From Icerya purchasi (lineage: Eukaryota > Arthropoda > Insecta > Hemiptera > Monophlebidae): a DNA stretch of 64,000 nucleotides. Positions 47,101 to 59,100 of the stretch are shown here, one piece after another. The translations under genes were made by a program, and so were the position numbers. Under the pieces are notes generated by a model that did no database searches, was not told the origin of the DNA, and was given only the letters and a program-made list of their open reading frames with translations. The stretch covers positions 457,497,576 through 457,561,575 of the forward strand of contig CM077116.1 in the NCBI GenBank assembly GCA_039619475.1, read 5' to 3'. How positions within the stretch are numbered: position 1 is the stretch's first letter; the number at the start of each line of letters is the position of its first letter.

Positions 47101-50100
47101 CGTAACTGGAAGTTATAGAATTTAAAAAAGGGATTACTTTATCGGGAAAAAGATACTGATTAGAAGGACGTGGGGAGAGAGAAGACTTGAAGAATTTGGC
47201 CATACTCTACATACGAGAAGCAGGAGTGGAGCATGAAAAGGAAAAACAGAAGCTTTTCCATGAGTTTCTTTTCGCCATTTTCAAGGTTAATCTAGCTTTA
47301 GAATTGGCTCTTTTATGGGTAAGAAAGTTATTGAGAGTAGGGTAAGAACGGAAAGTTCTAAATGTGGATAAACTGAGGTCAAAAACAGCTTTATAAACCT
47401 GGTTCTACCACAAGGAGGAAGACGTTTTAGATTTTTTATGAGCAAAAGCCCGAGCAGGAGGGGAAGAACAAGTTAAAGCAGCAGAAACAGAGTCAATGAA
47501 GAAATCATATTGAGAGGAAAGATTCAAATTTGTTAGGAATGAAGAAAATGAGGAATCAACAAAGGAACCAAAGTTGGACCAACCAATTTTAGAGAAAATC
47601 CACTTTGAAATCTGAAGGCCGTTAGGAGTAGATGGAAGAGGGATTTCATTAAAGGAGATAATTATAGGAGTGTGATCACTACCAAAGGTACTGTCCAAAG
47701 AACTCCATGAACTGCCAAGACCAAGACCAGGAGAGATAAAGGGCAGGTCAATGGAGTTGAGAGACGAGTGACTTCGGATACAAGTAGGGGAACCATTATT
47801 CAGGAGGAACAGGTCATTTTGGAGGATAAAATTTACTAAAATCGTGCTATTGCTGTTGTAAGTATTACTACCCCAAAAGAGTGAATGGTCATTCCAATCA
47901 CCGCCAATGAGGAATGAGGGAGAAAGAGCTTTAGTAAATGACTCAAAAGGAAAGTTGCACAAATCATAATTAGGAGGAATATAAGGATAACATTTAGAGG
48001 ACTACAAGAATAATTAGGAATACGAACTAAATTGGGATAAGGAGGATTAGGGGGAAATAAAGTTTGAACATCATGAGCTATGAATGGGATGTCATTCCTT
48101 CCAAAATAGTCGCCCCATCGTAGCTGTCGCTGCGATTAGAGCAAATGATGGAGAAATTTCGGAAGTTAATATCCGAAGAGTTTCCGAAAGTAGAGCTATG
48201 TTAATGTTATGATGATCTAGTAGTCGCTCTAGAACGTTTTTGTTAGCCTTAATATTATAACAGTTTCATTGTAATATTCTAAGTCGACAAAACATAGGTT
48301 TTAAGATAAAAGGAATACGAAGGAAGGGAATAAAAGGAATGGATTGAGATGGAATATAAAATGTAAGGAAGGATCGAATAAGGCTAAAATATACTACAAA
48401 CTGAGAAAGTAGATACAGAGACAGACACAGTATTATTACCAAAAACGCGCATGTTGGGAGACATGGTGTTAAACTGAAACGAGTAAGTCGAAGAATACTG
48501 AAAAACAAAAATTAAGTGAAGTAGAAGTTCCCTCCGCTCAAATAAATCCTTGCAAGGGGGTCATCGCATGTTATCAACTAACCTAGTTAAAGGCAGCAAG
48601 CAACACTGACGAAATTCTTTGGTAAAGCAGGAATAAGAATAGGAATTAAAATAATGATAAAAGGAAAATAAAAGTTCTCATCGCTTAAAACAGTAATTGC
48701 GACTGGGTCCTCGTATGCTATCAACTAGCCTAGTTAAAAGATGCAAGCAACACCGAAGGAACGATAAGTGGGAAATGAAAAAATTCGATAAAGGCTTCCA
48801 TCGCTCAAATAAATAATTGCATGTGGGCCGTCACATGCTATCAACTAATCTAGTCAAAGGCAGAAGGAGGAACAAAATGATTTCCAAGAATTCTTCTTGG
48901 CAGATTTTAAGGTGTACCGAGCTTTTGCGTTGGCTTCTTTGTGAGCTAAAAGGTTGGACATTGAGGAACAAGAGCGAAAGGCTTTAAAGGTAGCGGTGCT
49001 TCTCCGAAAAGCAACTTTACACTCGTCATTCCACCAAAGAGAGGAGGCATAAGAAAACGTGCGAAAAAGAAGTAGAAGGAGAGGAAGCGGAAAGAGTAGA
49101 ATATAGAGATTGAGTGAAGAAACTGTACTGGGATGACGGGTCGGGGATATCCCGAATAAGAGAGGGTGAGGAATCCACCAAAGATCGGAATTTAATCCAA
49201 TCTGTTTTGGAAAGAAGCCAATGGGGAGTGTGTAGGAGCCTGAATGGTTTAGAAGGAAGAGCGTTGTCGAGAGTTCTTACAAGACCAAGATTCAGAGATG
49301 AAAGCGAGAGATCGATTGCACTAGAGGAAGATGGATGTTTGAAGAAAGGTGGAAAACGATCGTTATGGAGAAAAAAATTATGGTTCAGGATGAGATTTTC
49401 CAGAATCACACCATTAGGATTGCACCCTGCGCAGCCCCACAGAGGAGAGTGTGCATCCCAGTCCCCACCAATAATAAATGGATCAGATAAGGATGAAAGG
49501 AATGAAGGCAAGCGAAGACTAGAGAGGCTGGAGTTGGGAGAGATATACACGCAAGCGATATGTATGGGATTCGGGAGAAGACTTTCAAGTGAAATATGAA
49601 TCATGTTAGGGAGGTTAGAAAGAAGCGGGATATTATGAGTGAGATCGGATAGATCGCGTCTAATTAGAATCGCAACATCACCATACCCATCCACACGATC
49701 AGATCGAACTAGAGAATAACCTTTGAAATGTAGGGACGAGGAGAATTTAAGCCAAGTTTCAGATAACAGCACTACATGGATATTGTAGAAGTCTAATAAA
49801 CACTCTACACTTAGTTTATTAGCCTGTAAGCTGTGAAAATTCCATTGAAGGCTGTTCAAGGCGCAAGACCGCAACATTCTAGCTAGAGGGAGAAGAAAAG
49901 GAACTAAAAGGATGAGAAAAAGGAGTGAGAAGGGGTAGAGCTGGAATTGAAGTAAAATAAAAAAATGGAAAGGTAATAGGAAGGGTATAATAAATAAGAA
50001 GAGATCGATTGTAGCGATTTTCCAACTTAAAGGAGAAGTTGACAAAGGGAGAATGAGTAGAAGAGAGAAGACCTGTCCGAAATTGAATGCAGGCAAAATT

Positions 50101-53100
50101 GTAGGTACCTTTCCATTAGGGGTACCATCGGTGTTAAAAAAGAAACGGGAGAAATACCTGCACGAACTGACTTGACGGCCAGTTTGTACGCTTCCTTCTG
50201 TAATGAAATAACCATGTAACATTAAGGAAAAATTAATTAAAATTAGAACTGTAGTAAGTTTTAAGTTAATAAATCCTGATTTGCTATTGAATACTTTCAT
50301 ATAACATGCCTGTAAAATACAGGGATTTCTTGTTATAATGTCAAGTACTCGTAGTTAGTGTAAATTAACTTTTATTTCGGTGCATATAAACACTGCGACA
50401 ATTGGATCTCATGTGGATGTTAAAAAAGCAATCGATTCTTCTGACCCTACGTTATTAATATTGTCCCATCGTTATTAAAGAAGAAGTAACCATAACAGAT
50501 TTTAGGAAGGTTATTCTATCATTGTTAATTCGAGGATTAGTTATTATACTTAGCTTTTAATGCTATAAAAGTAGTGACATACAGCACTTCTTATACGGTA
50601 GTCATCATTACTCCCTTGTTCTTCTTTTCGGTGTTAAAATTCCGCTGAAATGATCACTTTTTTTTTCATAATCTTAATTTATTTAGTGAAAGTTTTTATT
50701 TTCAGACATGCTATGAAGTGTTTAAAGTTGTTAGTAAGGTAAGAAAGCCCTGATGGTAACAACACATTAGGTAACGATTTATTATTTATTTTTTTATTTT
50801 ATTTTTTTTAATAAATTTACAAATATAAATCTAGGCGCCGTGTGTAATTACCTGGGGTATTACGGCTCTTAGACCTACTGGAAATTACAGAAGGCGATGC
50901 AGTCTGTTCGATGCTGCAAAATTCAACACTGCCCAAACACAATCCAGGTAGTTCGACAACAGATGGTGGGGTGAGGTATGACTAGAAGTACGGGAAGTAT
51001 GCCGGCACCATTTCAGCAAATGCTCTATAGTTGGTGAGGCCATGAACCCGCACAGTGGGCAAGTGACTGGAGGGGGAGCTCCTTCAAAGACGTGATTGTG
51101 TGACAGTGCAGTGTGCCCCAGACGCAGCCTCCATAGGATCGAGAAATCCCTACGTGTGACGGGGAACGGCGGCCACCATGGGTCGGTGTCCGACTTTATG
51201 GACCTGAGCCAGGTCGTTTGTTCTGACCATAGTTTGCTCCACTCTTCAGCAAAGTGCATCAGAAAGACTGATGACCCCAAACGAGGCAGTAAAACGTTAA
51301 ACGGCATCGGGCTAGATAGAGTTGCCTTAGCAGCCAAGTTAACCCGCTCATTTCCAGGAACCCCAACATGACCAGGGACCCATAAGAATGTGACATATAC
51401 CTCAGATCGTGAAAGTTGGAATAGGAGGTTTTTTATTTTAATTATTAGAGAGTTACAACTGTCTGGGCTCTGGATGGCTTTGATAGATTGAAGTGAGTCT
51501 GTAATCAGAAAGGCATTTTGAGACGCTGGGTTGGAAGAATATGTCTCAAGGTAAAGAAGGATCCCAAACATTTCTGCCTCTAAAGTAGAGCAGTAGTCGT
51601 TTAGGCGCTCGGTGTACATTACACCTCCAATTTCATAAGCGCATGCAGTTGGTGAAGGAGAATTAGTAGGACTCGCTTTAGCTGCGTCTGTGTACATGTG
51701 AATGTAGTTAGGGAAGGAGGCGAGTTTATTTGATACTACTTGAGACATGGGTATAGAAAGGTTAGATGCTCCTAAGGGATCTGCTAAAGATATGTTTATA
51801 GATGTTGAGACATGAATCCAGGGCGGTAAAGCGGTCGGATTAACATGGTGGTCGCTCCAATTTATGTTTACCTTAGAAAGAAAAGTTAAAGCCTTGACCA
51901 ATGGATCGCCAGGAAAGGATGGGAATGGGATTTGGAAGTTACTGGTGGAAAATTGATCTGGTAAGGAATAACGAAAAAAATCTCGAAAGGTGAGATAATC
52001 GCGAATAATAGATAAAGGAGAAAGGCCCACTAAAGCACAAACGCCCAACGAAGGAGAAGTTCGGTGCGCCCCAAATATGATACGTAAAGAAGTATTATGG
52101 ATAGGATCGATAGATTTTAGAAAAGTTATATTAGTAGAAGAATACACCTGACAACCGTATGACAGTTTACTTAGGATAGGGGCTTTGTATACTGATAACA
52201 GCAATTTTGGATCTATATTGTACTTGTGATTGGATAAATTTTTCAAGATGGACAAGGATTTCATGCAACTACGCTTAGGGATAGACATGTGTGGAGCCCA
52301 CGATAATCTTTCATCGAACGTTAGACCCAGAAACTTTATGGAAGGAAGGAATGGGATAGGTACATGTTTTAGGGGTAGAGGGTGATATCAGGATTGAAAA
52401 TAGGACGACGCTTCTTTAGGAATTGGACACATGCAGTTTTTGAGGATGAGAAATCCAAGCCATTCTTTTCCGCCCAGTTTTGTAATCTATTGATCGTTGA
52501 CTGTAGGATAGACATCGCATTAGCGGGGAAGTTTGAAGGAAGAGATATGTTAAGGTCATCAATGAACAAACGGGCTGTTACCGGCGGCCTTATGCACTCT
52601 GCTATATCGTTTATATAAAGGATAAACAAGGTTACGCTTAAAGGCGAACCCTGTGGAATTCCATTTTCAGTCGTGAAGGATGAAGATACTGAAGAGCCTA
52701 TTCTTACTTGAATAGTTCTATCAGTGAGGAAGCTCCGGATAAAATTGCCCATATTACCGCTAATTCCGGCGTTCTTCAGTTTTTTAAGCACTCCATATCG
52801 CCATATGCGGTCGTAAGCTTTCTCTATGTAAAAAAAGACTGAGTAGAGATGGTGTGATCTACTGCGGGCTGTTAGGATTTGCCTTTGTAGGCTAAGAAGA
52901 TGAACGAGTTCAAATTTATATTTTCGGCCGCCTGCTTGGATTGGAGAAAAGATTTCCTTGGATTCAAGATAGAAATAGAGGCGTCGGTTCACCATTTTCT
53001 CCATTACCTTAGAGGCGACGCAACGGGTTAAATGTGTCTTCCGCATTATCATTGTTGAGTGCTTGTGTCGGTGCCTATGTGAAGCTACGGCTTCATTCAA

Positions 53101-56100
53101 ATATGTTTTTGTGCGCAGATTAATGGAACGATATCATCGTTGAAGTTGTTTTCGTTTGCTACCTGGTTGCCAACCTGCGGTATAATATCATTAAAGAGCT
53201 GTACGAGAACGATAAAACAATAACTCAAAAAATTAACTACGAATGCGAACAATACATTATATTCATTATCTGTATGGTTTTTATTGTTCTTTATAAAGGT
53301 TTCAAGTTATCCTAAACTTTTGATTTATGCTAAATAAACAAATAAACAATAATCCACGCGATGCAGTTATTTAATGCTATATTTTTCGTTATAAAAAAGC
53401 TAAAATTCACGATTGACACATATATAACATTTTTATTAAGTTATATAAATTAAAAATTGCACGCTGAAATTTCTAACAGTTATAGAAAAATGATAAAAGA
53501 AAAGTATTTAATTTTTTATCATTTTTAGAAATTTTAATGTGTAATTTTTAATTTATAACTTGATAAAAATGTTATATATGCGTCAATCGTGAATTTTAGT
53601 TTCTTATAATGAAAATGATAACATTAAATAACTGCATCGCGTAGATTATTGTTTATTTATTTTTATTGTTTTTTTTTTAAGCTTTATGTTGTTCACAGAA
53701 TACATAGTATATACTTTAAACAAATTTTACTTTGCAGAATGTAGCTTTTTCCCCAACGAAGTTTAAAAAATTTGATGGATTTGACAGAAAATTTTTTATT
53801 CTTAACATATTAATAAATCTGAAAGTGTTATCAACGAAGATTAAGATTATTTAAAGAGATTAAATTAAATATAACGTTGTTTACGCTATTGCTGAAGCAG
53901 TTTTGAATTCTCTTTTTAAATTCTAAATCATCTATTATTATACTAATTTTACCCTATTTTTTTTGTTAATACCACCAGTTACGTTATCAGCAAATTCAAA
54001 TATGTACTGTGCGTCTATGGAACTACATCTCTGTTTATTGGATGATTTATGTTATTATTATTCGTTTCAGCTCGTCTTCCGCTGGTATTTTTTGTTAGTG
54101 ATACAAATTTTCATGTAAAACCCTACTAGATATCGTTACGATGTATACAATGTGCTACGTGATTGTTGCTTTTTGTTGCGCAAGTTTTAATTTTTAAATT
54201 TTAACAATCTCCGTGATATCTTTTTAAAAACTTCTCCGTAGACGATTTCTCTTTATACTTTAATGGTGTTAATCCTATTTCTTAGTGACATCTGTTATCC
54301 GCACGTGTTTTTGTTCAGTTACTGTTACATCCGGAATGCCGTATTCTAAATTTTCATCTAATTTGTAGCGGGGTAATATTTTGACTTTATTGTTTTCTTT
54401 TATTTTTCCCATTCGATGTTCCAAAAGTTTTTTGTTATGAGGATATTATTATCACGTTCATATCTTCATAATCTGTCCGTGCAATTTTACTGCAATTATA
54501 TATAATCCACAATATGGTTTTATCTTTTACTTGACAAAATCTACATGTCGGCTCCTCATCGATTCGTATGAATTTTTGATTTCATGACTTAAGTTAACAA
54601 CGCTTGTTCGTGTACTGCAAATATTATTGAGCTTTCAACATCTTTGTTGACCGTTGCTGCTGTAAACCAAGCCCTAGTCAATCTATGTGTTGGTCTTTTA
54701 TAATTTCTAAAAATTTTCCATGTAAAGGATTACGAATCTCCTGCTGAATAGTTTTCGAACAGATACTTTCTAGCTATAGAATCAAGGTTATTACTTTGGT
54801 GGTAAATTCTAGGAGTTTAGTTTGAATTTGAGTAGTATCTGTGTAAGACGCTGAACACTTTTCACATAAATTAATAAGTAAAGTGAACGAGTCCCATACT
54901 CGTAATTAACATTAAATATCCGATATTGCAACGCATCAATTAAATAACGAGGCAGTAATAATGAGGACAGTTTAAATGCAACGAAGGCAAAACTTCGTAC
55001 GGATGCTTTAAATATAGTTAATAGTTATTACACCAATTATCGTACAAAGACATCATTCCTATAACATGGAGACCAAAGAACCCCGAATATTCGGATTGAA
55101 GCAGTTATACTTTGGTTTTCATTATCTAGTGATGTTCTAAAGTAAATTTTCAAGATTATACACAGTGTAGCGAGCTTAGTATATCTATATTAAGTGAACT
55201 AAAGGGCTAACGAATTTTTAAAACATTGTATGCCACTGCATAGGAGTTTAATGATTTAAAATAAATTGAATTTAGAACATAAAAAAAAAATATATATTAA
55301 ATTACCGCGCTTTTGTTTCTCATTTTTACAATATTAAGATATTTTTGAGGTCGTTTCTTTCTATAAATAGCTTGTTTAGTATTTTTACCGCAAGTTTATT
55401 ACCGTGTATTGTAACCCCAGTTCTTTACGAGTGTTTCCTGCCAACAAGTTTATATGTATTTTACCGGAAGATTGGACAAATGGATAGAAAAGGCGAACGG
55501 AAGGAAGGCACTAGGAAGCTATGATTAACGGATAGATTTACACTATCAGATAATATAATCCATCGTGTCCTCTAATCCGTAACTATTGCAGGATGCTTCT
55601 GATGTTAATTCTCGAGTCAGGTGAAATTGGAGGTTTTTTATGCCTCCTTCTCAGTCTAGTTATTGCTACTGTGTTTTCGGAATTGTTAAACCCCTTAAAC
55701 CAAGTTTGAGACAGATTTCTGTATGATTGAGTAATTTGTTCTGTTCTGATTCTTCAGTTGTTGAAACTCGTTACTCCATTTTTGTAAAAGTTTGTCAACC
55801 GGCAATAGTCCCTCCAATTTTGTTTCAGATTAACTGTTTTACTTCAGTTCTTTTAATTTTATCCGCCATCTCATTTAATACCCCAGTACGATGGGTATCT
55901 TTTTAAGGATCTGTCACTCGCACATGTCTCCGAGTAAGAAGGACGCAGTTAAGTGTGTTATTTATGAATATTTTTAGAACAGTTATTTTTCTGTCGACTA
56001 AATATAAATGTTGTGTACTTTAGTCACAAGGTTGCCAATTGGTAGCAGCGAGTTTTAAATATTATAATTCAGAAGTATATTATTTATATCTAATTGCATA

Positions 56101-59100
56101 TTATAAAAGTTTATATTTTCCTTATTTGTAAAACTTAAATATTTTTCCTGAAATGTGAAAAAAGTTAATATAAAAAGATATTAAAAACGCATAAAAGCTT
56201 TTTTTTTCTTCTTCTTCTTCTTTTCGTATTTATAAACAGATATACTAAATAATATAAATAAACAGTGGAATTTTACTAATTTTTTTCTCTTTCTTTAATA
56301 TACGATATTGCCTATATGTTTACTCTGTGAGGAAATGTATATTATTTTTTGTTATTTTGCATAATTTATTGCAAATACACTTATTTATAATAAATGATTT
56401 ATGATAATATGAATAGAATTTTACTTACGTGCACTTGTGTACATTACAGTGTCCGGAAAATGGGATAAGTAAACTAAGTGACAGAATATTATTATTTCGG
56501 CACGATTACAACTCCCCGAATATATTGCATTATATCAATTCAGCTTCGGAAGTTGTCGACGAAGTGCTAATTGAAATTGTACTCTCTGGTATGTATTTTT
56601 TTCTTCTTTTTTACTTTTTTTATATGAAATAATAGAACCATTCAGAGCGTTTAACCAGATTATTCACCCTTTCGATGTAATCTTAGTAATAAGTAAATAA
56701 GGTTGTTATAGTATGTTTTATATGTATATCAGATGTAATTGTTAATAGAGGAATATGAAACTGGATTCATCTTTTTGTACCAGTTTTAACAACTATGCAG
56801 CTTTTTTATAACTGTTGGGGGCTTCAAATACATTCGTAAACAGTCGATCTGGCTACAATAAAATTCGCGGTTGATTTATCAAAAATTCAGTTACATCATC
56901 GCAGTTGAGTGTTAATTTCATTTAACTTATCTTCTTCTTCTTGAGCCGTCTTCGCTATCGAAAGTTGGCGTCCACATCTTTCACTTCTTTGATCCATGCT
57001 TACCTGGCGTGACGGTAAACTGTGATCAGCATTTAACTTTTATAAATATATTTTTCCCTTGCTGACAAGCCCAGGGGAAAACCAAAACAAGAAAGAAAAA
57101 ATAAATAAATATTTTTAGCGATGACTAATTTTTCAGTTCCATGGAAATCGGAAAGTTTGAGCGAGGGTTTTTTCTTCTATTTTGATTTTATCCGATTTTC
57201 GAACTACATTTGTATATTTTAGTGTATTTTTCTGTGGGCAAATTTGATTTATAAAAAACCAATTGTAACACTAAACAACATACATATACAAACGAATTAA
57301 ATATCCGTTTTTTTTTTTTTAGCCAATTTTAAACTAAATTTGTGCCAAATTTCTAAAAAATTAAAAAGATTTTATAGAATTTTAGTACTATTAACAAGTA
57401 GTTTCTCTACACTATGTAAAAATATAATGACGCTTATTATTCAATTTACGAATTAGACGAAATAAATTCAACTATAAACAAAGGCAATTCAATCAAAATT
57501 CTTTCGCAACTTTTTTTTTTCTTATTTGTCAGTCTGCATTATTTTAAATAAATAGTTAATAATTCGTAAAACTGCTTTTGCATCAGGAAAAAGTTGTGTT
57601 AGGTGATGATCATGTTTATAGATTATCAATTTAAAAGCGAAGAAAATTGAATATTGTAAAAAAAATACTTTTTTGCAACACGAAAATTTCTATATAAAAT
57701 TTAACGAAATTATCCGCCGATATAAACACCGTCATTGTTCTTGAAACGTTGAGAAATTCAGTAGCAGAATTGAAATGCTTTGGTGTTAATTCTCTTTTCA
57801 AGAATTTTACAAATTTGCTTTTTCACCTGTATTGTAACATATCACATACAAATCTGAAACATAAGTTTAACAATTAATGGTTAACGCTGATAATTATAAA
57901 AAATTATCTGTAGACTTCAGTTTCAAAAATGACACCTTTTACCACCATTAAAGTCAAAAAAAAAAAAAAACATTATATTTAACGTCTAGTGCTTGAAACA
58001 ATAATTCTGTTGCAGTTTAACTTGAAATCACGTTATCAGTTATATATTTCGAGAACGTACTCACCACTTTTCAATGGTTGGGAATGAGTGATTATATAAT
58101 ATCCCTTTTTACCCCGGGTAAAATTAATAGTACATTCTCCATTCTATATCTACTTAAAATAAGCGCTACTTTACTAAACACTGAGCGGACCAAAATATAG
58201 AAATCGTTTTGAGAAGGGAACACGCGTGTATCAAATCATCGAAGAAGCGACAGAGTAGAGGGAAAATTAAGTTAACATTGTCTCACTTTCTTTATCAATA
58301 TTACAGTTTTCTTACTTTTTCCAGATATGTAACATGTTTGACATAGCTCTCGCGGTCTCGCTCTCTCTCTTTCGCTAGAAATTTATTATTTAAACTGTTG
58401 CAATTCCTATACTATATTCATAATATTATTTTGCCGTTTTCTTTTCGTGATACTAGAAGAGTCCTGTAAGGCGGATAAAATGTAGGAATTAGAAATATCA
58501 GCAAAGGTGAAAGCCGGGGAAACCAGCTTCTCTTCACTGATATTCTTAGTCTCGGTGTATGAAACATGTTAGAGACTCATGATCTTATGTATTTTTACTT
58601 GCTCCTTACATGCCGGACAGAAACGGTCAAGGGCAGAGAATGGTTTCCCCACAATAAACGTAATGAAAACTAGCTGGGTTATTTTGCCGAATGATAGTGT
58701 ATTCAGAAGAAGAATGACTACCAGAACAGAAGGGAACAGATAGGATTGCCCTGACACAAAGAACTGTAATGGCCGAATCGGAGACAACTAGTACAGGTCT
58801 ACAAATAACCGGTCCAATCTTGACACAGTAGGCATTGTAGGAATTAACCAAAGACGGAAGCGCCGAGCCCAAAAAGTTAATTTCGGTAACGGGAATCGGC
58901 GCAAAGAATTTTCAGAGAAATACGTTCTGTAGTTTTCAGATATTCCAGATTGGCACCTAACAAGAGCAGTTTCAGAGAAGTTCATCGGTGGACAAATCAG
59001 TTGGAATATCACGAACTATGCCGAAACGGAATAATAACAATTGCGGAATACATGATCGCAGTTTAAGTTCTTTATGGACGTTGTTGGGAAGCAGGAGAAC

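Larger units (their letters stand above)
44517..48510 (-). mobile_element. I-group-like LINE (copy A), nearly complete but decayed, antisense to PRKD
   Basis: On the minus strand, endonuclease (about 48240-47405), pre-RT and reverse transcriptase (47203-45700), RNase H (45567-45172) and C-terminal knuckle (45009-44594) appear in order, then a 3' tail ending in an A-rich stretch near 44517. Frameshifts and stops break every domain. The order EN-RT-RNH is characteristic of I-group LINEs. Three tandem repeats at 48530-48870 directly upstream may be its 5' UTR. Confidence 0.75.
50770..53105 (-). mobile_element. LINE copy C, 5'-truncated, RT and RNase H nearly intact
   Basis: The minus strand carries a reverse transcriptase (53100-52369), a short out-of-frame linker, then thumb, RNase H and knuckle in one 467-codon frame (52288-50885). 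The 3' UTR is about 75 bp, ending in an A-rich tail (AAAAAAATAAAATAAAAAAA) near 50775-50813. GC content is higher than the flanks, and only one frameshift is evident, so it is the youngest of the three antisense LINEs. Confidence 0.88.

Noticed and set aside
49114..49599. 161-codon + frame
   Set aside because: It is the antisense shadow of the LINE copy B endonuclease ([12 protein letters not shown] on the minus strand).
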